Positions 21,668 through 32,755 of a DNA stretch of 64,000 nt are shown piece by piece. The stretch is taken from assembly GCA_001599755.1 (NCBI GenBank), contig BCHX01000007.1, positions 1,178,001-1,242,000 of the forward strand, read 5' to 3'. The number at the start of each line of letters is the position of its first letter. Position 1 is the first letter of the stretch. This DNA is from Gliomastix tumulicola (Eukaryota; Ascomycota; Sordariomycetes; Hypocreales; Bionectriaceae). The translations under genes were made by a program, and so were the position numbers. The notes beneath the pieces are model-generated. The model saw only the letters and a program-made list of their open reading frames with translations, was not told the DNA's origin and did no database searches.

Positions 21668-22961
21668 AGTTCATACGATGAGACTCTTTAATTTTGAACG
21701 CTCGTCACGGCATCTGGCGCTTCCGTTGCCAGCTCCGTGACGGGTCTCATTTTCAATATTCAGCAGGTTGGCCTTTTTGCAATGTCGATCTAATTATTGG
21801 ACGTCTTGGCCCAGCAAACAGGACCGACGTCACACTAGTAGCGCTGTGAGCGCCGAAATAGAGGCAAGGGCATTGATCCCTTTGCTTCCGCACCTTTTTT
21901 TTTTCTTCTTCTGTGTTCGGTTTTCTCTCTCTCTTCTTTTATTCGACTTTACTATTCTTGTGCGCAAACAAACAACAACAACAATTCGGTGTTTTCTGAG
22001 TTCAACGCAAATGGCCGCATATTCAAGGGTGGTGGAATCCTTCTTCTGTGGCAAGTCAGCAAAAAGACTTTGAACACGCACACACGCGGCTCTGGCTAGC
22101 GATGATGATCTATCTGCATCACCAGGCGGCGCGAGGGGCGCACTTATCTACAACGCTAGTTTCGGTCCCTTGGTCAGGGAAGTTGTTCCTCTTGAGATGG
22201 CAGTCTAGGTGGGGGCTGTGCCAAGCGAGAGAGCTGCGCTGGCGATGACTTCCTTTCTGCTGATGAAACGCCGTTCTGTACACAGGGGATCGATCCTTGA
22301 ATGGTGTTCTGGCAGATGGAATGGATGGCACACCTGTGTTTTCCCCCGATACAGGGGATAATCATGTTTTCTCGTTTACAGCAGGGCATGGCATGCAGAG
22401 TATCTGCCCTCTTCCGCACATTCACCACTCTGCAAGAGGCGTTATTAACGTCTGAACATGGAGTGTTTATCTGATTAACGGGAGGGGTCAACAGCTGGGG
22501 GAATACGATGAAATGCATGCAAATGGATTAATGGCATGGGGAAACCGGAAACGGAGGGGGGGCTGGGAAACGTGTGAAGGCCTGTCTCGTCTTTCCAATC
22601 CTGCTGGTGCTGCCCTTTCGCGTTGTGTTCGCTGTGGAATAGTCTCACACACTTTTGCAGAAATATATGAAAAACACCTGAAACATGCAAGAGAGGTGCT
22701 CGTGTGCAACGCAATAATCATGATTATGTACCTAGATATCAATCACCTATCGAAACTTATGATATCGGTTCATTGACAACTCCAGACTCCTTCCGATTCT
22801 CACCCAAGCATAGTAGGCCTCACTTCGTTCCTCACCACTCCCCTCATTTATGTCTACATAGCCAATACCATTGTGATCATCAAGGCGTTACCCTCCCCCA
22901 ACCATAGAAAACACAGACAGAGAATAGATACAAGGAAATCATAGCATGGTATTCAGATCGT
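21668..22961. other. Intergenic between convergent genes
   Basis: About 1.3 kb holding the 3' flanks of the RGG gene and MCM6. A T-rich, pyrimidine-rich tract lies at about 21890-21960. No gene, tRNA or repeat is recognised; the short open frames look random. Confidence 0.45.
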
Positions 22962-25907
22962 TTAGTACTCCTCGACCGCACAGTTGGGATGCAGGACATA
23001 TGTGATGCCGGCAGACCCAGCAGCGGAAGAGGATGCTTGGCCGGCCTCGTCTTCCGCGAGACCCTGGCCTCTGAGCGCCATGAGGATATTCTCCTGCAGG
23101 GTTTTGTTAGCAAAGTGTTCTAGACGACGACAAAAGGACAGATAGCCCTTACCTTGACCATCTTCTTGAGCACCATCTTAGCGAGGGCCTTCTCCGCGTG
23201 GTAGTCCTCCTCGCCTTGGAGCTCGTGCTCCTTGTCCTCGAGGTATCCGTTGATGAGATCCTCGCCGTTGATGCCGTCACCGGTATCGCCCTCGTCGGCG
23301 GCAATGCGCTGCACGAAGAGATTGACCATCTGGATGTACTTCTCGTACGTGATGGTTTGTCTCGGCCGGGATGCGGCACCGTCCTGCGGCTGCGCGTCCT
23401 CCTCCATGGGCTCAGGCTGGACTTGCGCCGCGGCCGCCTCGCGCAGGGCTTCCTGGGTCTCCTCCTCGTCGTCCACCTCTACATCGTCGTGCTCGACCGA
23501 GATGATGCTAGAGCGCAGGAGGGTGTATGCCTCGTTGACCATCTCCGGGCTGATCTCCTCCGTGCAGTTGACCTTGGCGATGGCTTCGGACAGGCGGATC
23601 ATACTCTCCAGCTGACGCACCGTGATGCGGTACGAGTTCTTGCCCACGCCGCCCTGTGCGTCGTCCGCACGCAGCTCCTTGTACCGCTCGACGAGGAGCT
23701 CCTTGGCCTCGGGTAGGAACTCCGGGCGGAAGGTACGGGCAAAGCGGATGTACCGCTGCAGCTGCTCGGTGCTGAACTCGGGCTCGACGGCAGCGTCGCG
23801 GAGCTGGTGGATGCCGACGATGTGCTCTGCCAGGTGCCTGTCGGACTGCTCGTTGCACTCGTCGAGGACGACAAAGAAGAGATCGAAACGGGACATGATG
23901 GGGGCGGACATATTGATGTTGGAGCGGAGGGTCGTCTTGCGGTCGTAGCGGCCCTTGACGGGGTTGGCGGCAGCGAGGATACTCGTTCGGGCGTTGAGAG
24001 TGGCCTGGATGCCGGCTTTGGCGATGGAGATGGTCTGCTGCTCCATGGCTTCGTGGATGGCGACCTGGTCGGCGATGTCCATCTTGTCGAACTCGTCAAT
24101 GGCGCAGATGCCGTTGTCTGCCAGCATGAGGGCACCGGCCTCGATGGTGAACTCGCCCGTCTCCTCATCCTTGACTACGGCGGCCGTGAGACCGGCAGCA
24201 GATGATGCCTTGCCGCTGGTGTATACTGCCCTGGGTGCGAAGGAGCAGACATACTTGAGGAATTGTGACTTGGACGTCGACGGGTCACCGACGATGCAGA
24301 TGTTGATGTCGCCACGGAGCTGCATGCCCTCCGCAGTCGTCTTGTGCACACCGGACAAGAGCTGGAGGAGGATGCCCTTCTTGACGTACTCGTGCCCGTA
24401 CACCATGGGGGCCATCGAGTTCACCAGGCGGGAGTAGATGCGATCGCCGTGCACCATTTGCCTCAGGTCTTCGATCTCAGCGCGGTTCATGGATGCCAGG
24501 ATGCCGGCCTGGATCTCCTCAACGGACTGGTCGTTTTCGTTGTTGTTGCTCTGCGTCAATGTGTTGACAATCTCCAGCACGTTTCCACCCTCGGCGATAC
24601 CGGTCGTGTCAGGAGTGACCATGCAAGCCAGGAAAGCCATGCGGTATGTCAGATCCCGCACACCGAGTGCCTTGAGACCACTGACACCATTCCCGCCCGC
24701 ATCATCGCCGCGCATATTTCTGTTGTCGCGGATAGCGCTTGGCTTCGCTCCGGGGAGACCCAGCTGGCTCACGTCGGGGACGACAATGAGAGTGCCGGTG
24801 AAGACACACTTCTCACCAGCCTTGGCGCGGTCGACAATCTCGCCGCGGAGGATGACGTCCATGGTGCGAGGCATGCTGCCCGTGGGGATCTCGGAGCTGT
24901 TCTCCTGCACGCGGACCTTCTGCCAGTCGACGAAGGTGCTGTGTCGAATGTCCAGCTGCCAGGCCACGCGGTTCTGGCAGGTGCTGTTGGGGCACTGGGT
25001 GGGCTCGGTGTATCTGAACGTCTGCTCGATATTGGGGACGACCGTTCTGCAGGACTCGCAGGTGAATGTGGCGAGGGAGAGCTCAGGGCGGACCTCGGAG
25101 GTTCGGGTGACAGTGCCGGAGATGGACAGCAGCTGTCCGATCTGGGCAGAACGCAGGGCTCGCACCCTGGAGACGAGGGGGAGGTTGTAGAAGGCGATGG
25201 CGAACAGCTTATCGGTCTGTTGGTGCTGGTTCCTTCCGTTGATCGACTCGTTCTGGCTGGCCGATCCCAGGTTACTGGCGGCCGATGTGGTGAGCCTGCT
25301 CGAGGCAGTAGGCTGGCGATGCTCACGGAAGTATTGGGGGTCGTGCTTGGCGATCATGTTGTGAAGGCCGGCAGTCAGGAAAGGCAGGAAGCGATAGTAT
25401 TGGTTGATGACACCATCGGCCAAGCTGCCGCTCGACCAGGCTGTGAGGTGCTTGAAGTCGACGTAGAGAGTGGACAGCGAGTACGCCCGCATGCCTTTGA
25501 TCTGGGAGATGTAGTATTTGTCTGTCGTCACGGCGCTCGACGTTGGTGTGGCTGAAGGAACGGGATCTTCTGTGAAGCTAGGGGAAAGGTCAATACCATA
25601 ACGTATCAGAAGTCAGGCTTTGCACTTACCCCTCGATGAACTGCTCAAAGTGTTCCTGGACGATGATGCCGATCCTGTCCTCCACCCGGGAGATGTTGGA
25701 CGCATTCTGTATCCTCGAGCTCTTGGGCACCTGATCGTCTGCGAAGCCATCTCCCTCGTATTCACTGGGCGCGCCCGTGTTCTCGGACGGCGGTCCTCGG
25801 GGTCTGGCTGAGGATGAGGAGGGGAAGCCGTTAGCTCTCCTAGGTGTGGTCGCAGCCCTCAAAGGGCCATCCGACATGGGATAGCCAGCGTCGCTAGATG
25901 CTGCCAT
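22962..25907 (-). CDS. mcm6: MCM6, replicative helicase subunit
   Basis: Exons are complement(25630..25907), complement(23153..25577) and complement(22962..23093), giving 944 residues. Mcm6 is one of six Mcm2-7 ATPases of the CMG helicase that unwinds replication forks. Seen: KYYISQIKGMRAYSLSTLYV and INQYYRFLPFLTAGLHNMI (typical of Mcm6), a zinc finger with Cys266, 269, 288 and 293, Walker A GDPSTSKS (523-530), Walker B IDEFDKMD (586-593) and the arginine-finger motif SRFD (655-658). The C-terminus (EENPT-like winged helix) needs the last intron removed to end in LHPNCAVEEY. The first 90 residues are disordered with S/T-P sites. An ACGCGT site lies 156 bp upstream of the start. Confidence 0.96.
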
Positions 25908-26529
25908 TTTGGTATCGGGTCGCAGAGTCGACTGGGGTTGTGTGGTGAAGCAATGGCAAAGTGTCGTTTCCCTTGTGCCCTCGAGCGGACGCTGATGCTG
26001 TGGATGCTAAAGGAGGAGGTTTTAGCAGGGGACCGAATTTCGCGTCGAAAACGCGGTCAAGGACGCGTCGAGGGGCAGTCTAGCGCCTTTGTTTAATTGA
26101 TTGCATGCGCGCTAGGCCGGTTTGGGCGCCCCTGAAAGATCAAGGTCGATCTTACGTGCATCAGCAGGCCCTCAACTACGACAGCAGATGGGGATTACAC
26201 TGAAAAGTGATTGGTCAAGTAGTTGCTGACTTGTAATAGCGAAGGTCCAGTAATGCCTATATACCCCAAAGCCCAATCAAGGTTGTCTAGTCTTGGCCAT
26301 ATTTAGATGTCAAAGAGCAGTTCTTCATCATGCGACTATCAAAGTACACAGAGTCTTGAAAGGCTCCCGGTGCCTCTGACTGTCTATAACGGATGTGGTA
26401 AAGTGTCCCCAAGTATTGCATATCCAATAGTAAAGCTCCAGCTTCCATATCAGGTCGCAAGATCCCCCCTAGCTCGACTTCCCCCTGGAATCATAACTGG
26501 TCAAGTGCTTGCTCATCAGCTTTGTCCGT
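25908..26529. promoter_or_regulatory. MCM6 promoter and RNH203 3' flank
   Basis: The left part, next to the MCM6 start, holds clustered cell-cycle-type motifs: CGCGAAA (as TTTCGCG, 26038-26044) and ACGCGT (26063-26068), with a further GTCGAAAACGCGG between them. The rest is the 3' side of RNH203. No additional gene is seen. Confidence 0.5.
26063..26068. promoter_or_regulatory. MluI cell-cycle box (ACGCGT) upstream of MCM6
   Basis: A palindromic ACGCGT 156 bp upstream of the MCM6 start. In yeasts this is the binding core of MBF, which drives replication genes at G1/S. It is accompanied by an SCB-like CGCGAAA at 26038-26044. The sequence is seen; function is inferred from family knowledge. Confidence 0.55.
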
Positions 26530-27139
26530 TCACTTCCCCTCTTTCTGATCCACGGCCGGGTATGAATGAATCTGTCCGCTCGTTAGATGCCAGTTCCCGA
26601 TAATTTCAGCCAGCCAGCCTACCTGATCTGACAATTGTAACCACTCCTCGATACTCCTCACATAAGGGTCATCTTCTGTGTCCGCAATCGTCTCGTGGCC
26701 CCAGACAACCACCTCGTCGAACTCGCCCACTGTCTGCATCTTCTCTGTCTCGTCCTCCTCATCTGCCTCCAAGTCCACAACTTCAACGTATGGTTCTGTG
26801 CCATTCTTGGTCTCTGTCTTCTCTTCTCGCTCGAGCAGAACTCCGCGGTACTCGTCCGGTAGTTTGAGGGTCTTGCCTTCTAGCCTTCGTCCCCGGAAGA
26901 ATGCGACACTTGATCCATCTGACAGCCGCAGGGTCAGTATTGGTGATTCGGCGTTTCCGTGATGACGTTGTAGAATAGGAGGAGGCACTTGGCATACTCT
27001 CTTGAGTTTGAGGCGACCAGAACGGTGCAACAGGCTTTACGGGCCCATCGTAGTCTATCCTGCACGGGAGGAGATTGACTACGGTTCGTGACTTAGGATC
27101 GGCTTGGCTCTCTTTGATGGATAGAATGAGTTGAGACAT
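26530..27139 (-). CDS. rnh203: Ribonuclease H2 non-catalytic subunit C
   Basis: Exons are complement(26998..27139), complement(26623..26918) and complement(26530..26571), giving 159 residues. RNase H2 removes single ribonucleotides from DNA and degrades RNA-DNA hybrids; this subunit supports the catalytic one. Seen: HLL-type start VVNLLPCRIDYDGPV, then FWSPQTQENGSSVAFFRGRR across the first intron, LKLPDEYRGVLLE, an acidic loop, VVVWGHE and SIEEWLQLSDQ. The first intron must be removed to join the two reading frames (donor gtatgc, acceptor tgtcag). The second intron is 51 nt and stop-free. Tandem and upstream of MCM6. An ACGCGT is 141 bp upstream. Confidence 0.88.
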
Positions 27140-27880
27140 TGCGAGTTCTTATCGAGGCAGGCGGCTGATTTGCGAAGTAGTTCGAGGACACAGAGAATCC
27201 GTGTCTGGCAAGAATTGATGTCGTTGACACCAAGATCGAGAAATAGAGGACGGAAGGCATGGGAATCGCGTCTGGGGAGACGCGTTAAGTGGTGGGGCAG
27301 AAAGACACCCACTTGTCGAGTCACGACTTGGCTACCCTACAGCGTTTTCACGCCCCAGAGCCAGTGAGTCCACCCAACATAGGTAAAGCAATGTCTGCAC
27401 AAAACTTTGGGTAACCCAACTATCCATAGTATTTACCAAACTACGTAAATAAAGCCACCCCCGGCTGGAAAATGGAAATGAGAGGAAATGGTCCTCCGAG
27501 CCAACGACCGAGAGTGACCCCAACCTACACGCTTGGCCGCCAATATCCATGACATCAATATGAGGTCGTAGAACACGGGATAGGCATCTAAGTAGTTTAT
27601 CTCGAGCTAGAAGCTCCTCAATGCCCCGCTAGTGTATATAGCTTTGCCCACTTTATCAAGGTGGTCAGCACTATGCGGCGGCTGTCACCTCGAAGCACTG
27701 TCCGTTTAGGAATGGTTCCTGGCTGTCAAAGCCCCTGGTGCTGTCAACGCGTCAATGACTTTGAAGAGCGTAAATACATGTGATTACGGTACAGGTGCTC
27801 AAGGACGTTTGATGTAGATTATATGGCCTTTGCTGTCATGCTTCTGAGTGCGAGGTAGATTTGTCTTATTGGATGCAACA
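27140..27880. promoter_or_regulatory. Divergent intergenic region RNH203/methyltransferase
   Basis: The 741-bp gap should hold two promoters. ACGCGT occurs at 27280-27285 (141 bp from the RNH203 start) and again at 27747-27752 (129 bp from the methyltransferase start). No further gene is supported. Confidence 0.45.
27280..27285. promoter_or_regulatory. MluI cell-cycle box (ACGCGT) upstream of RNH203
   Basis: ACGCGT in the context gggagACGCGTtaag, 141 bp upstream of the RNH203 start. Same motif as upstream of MCM6 and POL32/RAD18. Function inferred. Confidence 0.45.
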
Positions 27881-29465
27881 ATGTCTGCTATGATGTCCAA
27901 GTACGTCGAGTCTCTCCGTGAGGCCGTAGGCGGGCTGAGTTGGGGCCCTGCTCTCAGTGTCGCCAAACCCTCTATATTGACCGTTCTATCCCGTATCGAC
28001 AAAGGCACGTTGCTTCTCGTAGACGAGCCAGGCGGGACAAGACATATTTTTGGGCAACGACCCTCGGATGAGACCAGAGGCCAATTTGAGACGACGGGCT
28101 TGCCTCGTAGAGCAGAATCGACGCCTCGGGCTGAGTTGATCGTCAGGAATGATGCCTTCTGGATGAGATTGTTTCTGTTCGCAGACATGGGGTTCGCTGA
28201 GGCGTATTTGCTGGGAGATTTCGACTGCCAGGACTTGACCTCCTTTTTCCAGGTACGGACTTCCTGGATAGGCGCCTGTGATTGGCGCAGATGCTGATTC
28301 AAAGACTAGCTCTTCATAGTCAACCGCGATCGGCTGAATAATGGAACGACTTGGTTCTCAAGCCTCTCTTCGGCCATCTCGAATCTAGCCAGGTCGACAA
28401 ACACCCTGTCCAACTCCCTTTTGAACACCTCAGCCCATTACGACATCAGCAATGACATGTTCTCAGCTTTCCTGTCTCGAGACATGACATACTCATGTCC
28501 CATATGGCAGAAGGAAGAGGAGAACCGTCTCGAGGAGCCACTTGAGCACGCCCAGATGACAAAGCTGCACCGATGCATCGACGCAGCTCGGATCAAGAGC
28601 ACTGACCACGTGCTGGAGATCGGAACGGGATGGGGGTCCTTTGCCATCGAGGCTGTCAAGGCAACCGGATGCAAAGTGACCAGTCTGACGCTCTCGAGGG
28701 AGCAGAAACAGTTGGCCGAGGAGCGCATTGAAGAAGCCGGATTCCAGGATAGGATCGACGTGTTGCTGATGGACTATAGGGAGCTTCCGCCACCTGAAAG
28801 ACCCTATGACAAGATTGTATCCATCGAGATGCTGGAAGCTGTCGGGAAGGAGTATCTCGGGACGTATTTCGAATGCGTCGACCGGCTGTTGAAGAAAGAT
28901 GGAGGTATTGCTGTGTTCCAATGCATCACCATGCCTGAGGGGCGACATGAGGCATACTCAAAGTCTGAAGAGTAAGATTGAGCCCCATGAGTTGACCGTG
29001 GCGTTGATCGAGGCTAAAAGATGTTTTCTAGCTTCATCAACCACTACATTTTCCCTGGAGGTTTCTTGCCATCCATCACTCAGGTACTGCAGCATGTCAG
29101 CGAACAGTCTCGGGGTAGTCTCATCGTCGAGCATGTCGAGAATGTTGGCGGACATTATACAAAGACGCTCCGACTTTGGAGAGAGGCATTCATGGAGAAC
29201 TTTGACAATCTCATCAAGCCGGCTCTGCTGAAGGAGCATCCAGACATGACGAAAGATGGCCCAGAGGTGTTCCGGAGAAAATGGGAGGTAAGTGGCGAAC
29301 CTGTATTTGACAGGCTATGTTCTTGGCCTTCTCCTTCTCTGACAGATCTTATAGTATTATTTCACTTATTGTGAAGCGGGTTTCCTGACAAAAACCCTCG
29401 GCGACGTGATTATCACTGTTGGACGCGAGGGAGCGCTGGAGCTGATGGCGGGTATTCCACTCTGA
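27881..29465 (+). CDS. Cyclopropane-fatty-acid-synthase-like methyltransferase
   Basis: Exons are 27881..28252, 28310..28971, 29032..29287 and 29355..29465, giving 466 residues. The family uses SAM to methylate or cyclopropanate lipid acyl chains. Seen: an N-terminal CFAS-type region (LTVLSRIDKGTLLL), SAHYDISNDMFSAFLSRDMT, VTYSCPIW-like segment, the SAM loop LEIGTGWGSFAIEA (226-239), IVSIEMLEAVG, and the HYIFPGGFLPS block formed across intron 2. The protein ends in YYFTYCEAGFLTKTLGD. It lacks the N-terminal membrane spans of fungal sphingolipid C9-methyltransferases, so the Cfs1-like soluble group fits better. The last exon uses the acceptor ttatag; an earlier gacag would bring a stop. The substrate is unknown. 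Convergent with REX4, 52 bp apart. Confidence 0.88.
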
Positions 29466-29517
29466 GCGAGTTCTGATGTTGGTTGGGGGCATCGAATAAC
29501 GTGACGGCGCTGCTGCC

Positions 29518-30471
29518 TCACTTCCGCTTCTTCTTCTGTTTCTTTCCTTTTGAGGGCCCGGAAGAGTGTGTAACTTTGGGGGCGTATCTGTTTGCGTGGT
29601 CGACGTCGAAACCAGACTTGTGTTTTCGGAATAGAAGCATCGTAACACGGGCATCCTCGATACTCGAGTGTGCGCCGCTCTGAATGTCTACCCCAAGAAT
29701 CCCCTGAGCGAGGGTCCTGAGCGCTGGCCTCCTGCCGTGCCCGAACCTCTTGAATGGCACATACTTGGCCGTGTCTCTGATGTCCTTGTTGGGGTGGCTG
29801 AGTTTGAGGGCATCGAGGTCGTGCTTCAAATCATGCCCTACCACGATCCTGTCAGACATGAGGTCGGCCACCTCTTTCTGAACGTCCTCGAAGTTCCGCG
29901 CAAACCGCATCTCCTTGGGGCTGATGCCGCTGAACTGCGTCCTCCAATTTGTCACCCTCTCCTTCGGCTTGACATACGAGTCGTAGACCTGCGTGCCGTG
30001 GAAGTCGACAATGCTGATCCTCGCCAAAGCTGATTCGTGACCTCCTGGGCCGACGCCGACCATCTCACAGTCGACGGCGATGTACTTGCCAATATCCAGT
30101 CCCTCCGAGAGACCGTGGTTGATGCGGTCCTTGTGGGAAGCCAGACTCAGCTTGTGATCCTTCACACCGAGCTCGTAGGCCTCTGCTATCTTCTCAGACG
30201 AAATATCATTGTCCTCAGCCCACAAGGCAAGCGAGGGTGTGATGGCATTCGGCGACACATGCTCGCTCTTGCTGCTGCTGTGGACAGCGCCCATGGGCTT
30301 CTGTTCACTTGACCCGTTGGTCACAGCTGGGATGGACTTCTTTGCGGGCTTGAATTTCTTGTTGGATTCATCAGGTGCCGATTCACGCTTTCGTTTTGAC
30401 GAAGTCGTTGAACCGGGCTCGGCCTTGAGTTTTGCCTGAAGCTTCTTCCAGTTGGAGGAGAGCTCAGCCAT
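29518..30471 (-). CDS. rex4: RNA exonuclease Rex4
   Basis: Single exon, 317 residues. Rex4 is a DEDDh 3'-5' exonuclease linked to pre-rRNA processing (ITS1) in yeast. Seen: a basic, disordered N-terminus (1-85) with nuclear-localisation-like KRKRE and KKFKPAKK, then ExoI DCEMVG (134-139, Asp and Glu of DEDD), ExoII with GHDLKHDLDAL, and ExoIII HSSIEDARVTM. A Lys-rich tail GKKQKKKRK ends the protein. ATG 30471 is used; the in-frame codon at 30483 is TTG. Divergent from ESA1 by 328 bp. Confidence 0.93.
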   Translation of the reverse strand: MAELSSNWKKLQAKLKAEPGSTTSSKRKRESAPDESNKKFKPAKKSIPAVTNGSSEQKPMGAVHSSSKSEHVSPNAITPSLALWAEDNDISSEKIAEAYELGVKDHKLSLASHKDRINHGLSEGLDIGKYIAVDCEMVGVGPGGHESALARISIVDFHGTQVYDSYVKPKERVTNWRTQFSGISPKEMRFARNFEDVQKEVADLMSDRIVVGHDLKHDLDALKLSHPNKDIRDTAKYVPFKRFGHGRRPALRTLAQGILGVDIQSGAHSSIEDARVTMLLFRKHKSGFDVDHANRYAPKVTHSSGPSKGKKQKKKRK

Positions 30472-30799
30472 GACGCCTTTCAAAAGTTCACGAGCATCGC
30501 TTTGGCTGAGGTGGCTTTATATGAGGATTGTGCTGGAAGTCCCTAGAAAGAGGCCGGCAAGAATCATCGCCCGACCAGGAAATATTCGAGAATTTATGCA
30601 CCTAATGAAGGATTGAATAAAACGGGGTATTTTAACTTTACCTATCTCTCACCGCCCTGCCGATAAGGAAAAGTAAACCCATAACATCCATAATTCTGCC
30701 GCCCCTCCAAACAGCTGTTGGGACAAGATTGTTCACGGCACATTTCCATCAACCACTCCCTCATTCCATCAAATTTATCATCATCGCACATTCCCCCGT
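30472..30799. promoter_or_regulatory. Shared promoter region REX4/ESA1
   Basis: A 328-bp gap between divergent start codons must serve both genes. An AT-rich patch lies at about 30600-30650. No specific site is recognised. Confidence 0.4.
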
Positions 30800-32383
30800 A
30801 TGGCAGGAGGCACGCCGGGCGTCGAGGCCACCGTTGGCTCCGATGCGCCCAAGCAGAAAGGCCCCGCGACGCCCGAGACGCTCAAGACGGGCTGCATCGC
30901 CTGGGTGACCAAGGACGGGACGCCGCGCCGCGCCGAGATCCTCAGCATCAAGACGATGAAGAGCGGCAAGCTGTTCTACTGCAACTTCGACAACTTCAAC
31001 AAGCGACTGGACGAGTGGGTGCCCGTGGCGCGCATCGACTTCACGCGGGACGTGGAGTGGCCGAATCCGGAGAAGGACAAGCCCAAGGACAACAAGGCGA
31101 AGAAGGCTGTGCCGCCGAAGAAGCAGCCGGGGAAGAAGACACAGAAGCGGACGCAGCTGGGGAAGAGGGAGCAGTCTGCGATATCGGCGTCTGAGGATAC
31201 AACGCCACACGCATGGACAGGTAATCCGGGTAACCTTGGGTGTTGCGCTGCCCTTTTTGTGATGCTTTCATTGCTAACATGGAGTTCTATAGAATTTGTC
31301 GAGTCACAAGTAAGCCGGAAATCCTCCTCGATCGGACCCGAAGGCGAAGCGACAGGCCGAGACAGCACCGAGGCCGGTGCGACGCCAGCCGGCACGGAAG
31401 ATGTGGACGGAGAGGACAAGGAGAACGAAGACAAGCAGGGGCCTGCTACTTTCAATCGCGAAGATGAGATCGAGAAGCTACGGACGTCGGGATCAATGAC
31501 ACAGAACCCGACCGAGGTGTCGCGAATCAGGAACATTATGAAAGTCCAATTCGGGAGGCACGTCCTTTTCCCGTGGTACTTCTCCCCATACCCCGAGATC
31601 TTTAGCGAGGAAGACGTGTTGTTCCTCTGCGAGTTCTGCTTGGGCTACTACGGCGACGAGTTCGCATTCAAGCGACATAGGAGGAAATGTGGCCTTACAC
31701 ACCCTCCTGGAAACGAGATCTATCGCGACGACTACGTATCATTCTTCGAGATTGACGGGCGCCGGCAACGGACTTGGTGTAGAAATCTCTGTCTTCTGTC
31801 AAAAATGTTTCTGGACCACAAGACCCTCTACTACGACGTCGACCCTTTCCTGTTCTACGTCATGGCGACAAGATCTGAGAAAGGCTTCCATATCGTCGGC
31901 TATTTCTCCAAGGAGAAGGAGAGTGCCGACGGTTACAACGTGGCGTGTATTCTCACGCTCCCACAGTATCAGCGAAAGGGATTCGGGCGATTACTGATTC
32001 AGTTCTCGTACGAGCTATCACGAATCGAGGGGAAGCTGGGGTCACCAGAGAAACCACTCTCTGATCTGGGTCTTCTGAGTTACCGACAGTACTGGTCAGA
32101 AAACATCATCGACCTGCTGATGGGATACTGCGAGAAGGATGAGAAGGTAACCATCGAGACGATATCAACGGCGCTGGCTATGACAACTCAGGATGTTGAG
32201 CATACGCTTCAGGCGCTTAGGATGCAAGTCTACCACAAGAGCGACCACAAGATTGTCATCCCGACGAAGCTCATCGATCAGAGGGAGAAGCAGAAGCACA
32301 AGGTGAGGAGAGTTATTGATCCGTTGAGGATCCAGTGGAAGCCGCCGGTATTCACTGCGTCTAGCCGGACCTGGGGCTGGTAG
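30800..32383 (+). CDS. esa1: MYST histone acetyltransferase Esa1 (NuA4)
   Basis: Exons are 30800..31220 and 31293..32383, giving 503 residues. Esa1 is the catalytic subunit of NuA4 and acetylates H4 and H2A. Seen: a tudor-knot/chromo-barrel (CIAWVTKDGTPRRAEILSIK, CNFDNFNKRLDEWV, residues about 33-82), a basic linker, the MYST C2HC zinc finger (Cys253, Cys256, His269, Cys273), the catalytic Cys359 in NVACILTLP, the acetyl-CoA loop QRKGFG, and Glu393 in SPEKPLSDLGLLSYRQYW. The 72-nt intron (gtaatc, gctaac, tatag) is stop-free and in phase; retention would insert 24 hydrophobic residues before the MYST domain. Confidence 0.96.
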   Translation: MAGGTPGVEATVGSDAPKQKGPATPETLKTGCIAWVTKDGTPRRAEILSIKTMKSGKLFYCNFDNFNKRLDEWVPVARIDFTRDVEWPNPEKDKPKDNKAKKAVPPKKQPGKKTQKRTQLGKREQSAISASEDTTPHAWTGNPGNLGCCAALFVMLSLLTWSSIEFVESQVSRKSSSIGPEGEATGRDSTEAGATPAGTEDVDGEDKENEDKQGPATFNREDEIEKLRTSGSMTQNPTEVSRIRNIMKVQFGRHVLFPWYFSPYPEIFSEEDVLFLCEFCLGYYGDEFAFKRHRRKCGLTHPPGNEIYRDDYVSFFEIDGRRQRTWCRNLCLLSKMFLDHKTLYYDVDPFLFYVMATRSEKGFHIVGYFSKEKESADGYNVACILTLPQYQRKGFGRLLIQFSYELSRIEGKLGSPEKPLSDLGLLSYRQYWSENIIDLLMGYCEKDEKVTIETISTALAMTTQDVEHTLQALRMQVYHKSDHKIVIPTKLIDQREKQKHKVRRVIDPLRIQWKPPVFTASSRTWGW

Positions 32384-32755
32384 GGCTCCCGTATGGACGT
32401 TATGAGGGAGCGTGTCAATATTATACTGTTATGGAAGCAAGTCATACATAGAAGGCGTTTATGAAGCTAAGGAATGAAGAAATATAATTGGCAGGACTGA
32501 TGTCCTGTCTGGCATGAAGCACGTGGGCAGCTTCCAACTCGCCTGAGACCTGACCTGATGCTCTGACACGATATATTGGCAGCCCCCACCAAAGCTCCAG
32601 CTCCAGCTCCCTGGACAATCCTCCACCCAACCCACCTCCAACCTCCCAATCTCGACAATCCAAAGTCTCAACGGCGCAATTGAGCTGGCCTCTTGCGTTG
32701 TCGCATCTCCTCTGCCATCCTGTATCACGACGTCCCCTATTCAACGTAACGAGCC
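32384..32755. other. Intergenic between ESA1 and the GH125 gene
   Basis: A 372-bp gap in a tandem arrangement. It holds the ESA1 3' region and a C-rich promoter or leader (about 32580-32660) for the mannosidase gene. Nothing else recognised. Confidence 0.4.

Noticed and set aside
24344..25555. 403-codon open frame on the plus strand opposite MCM6
   Set aside because: It is a mirror of GC-rich third codon positions in MCM6; no motifs, and MCM6 coding is certain.
4202..31292. Stop-free introns divisible by three in YPT6, the NADH dehydrogenase, the RGG gene, RNH203 and ESA1
   Set aside because: Five of about 36 introns is near what chance gives: one third are in phase and roughly 40 percent of 20-codon stretches lack a stop. 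I do not treat it as regulated retention.
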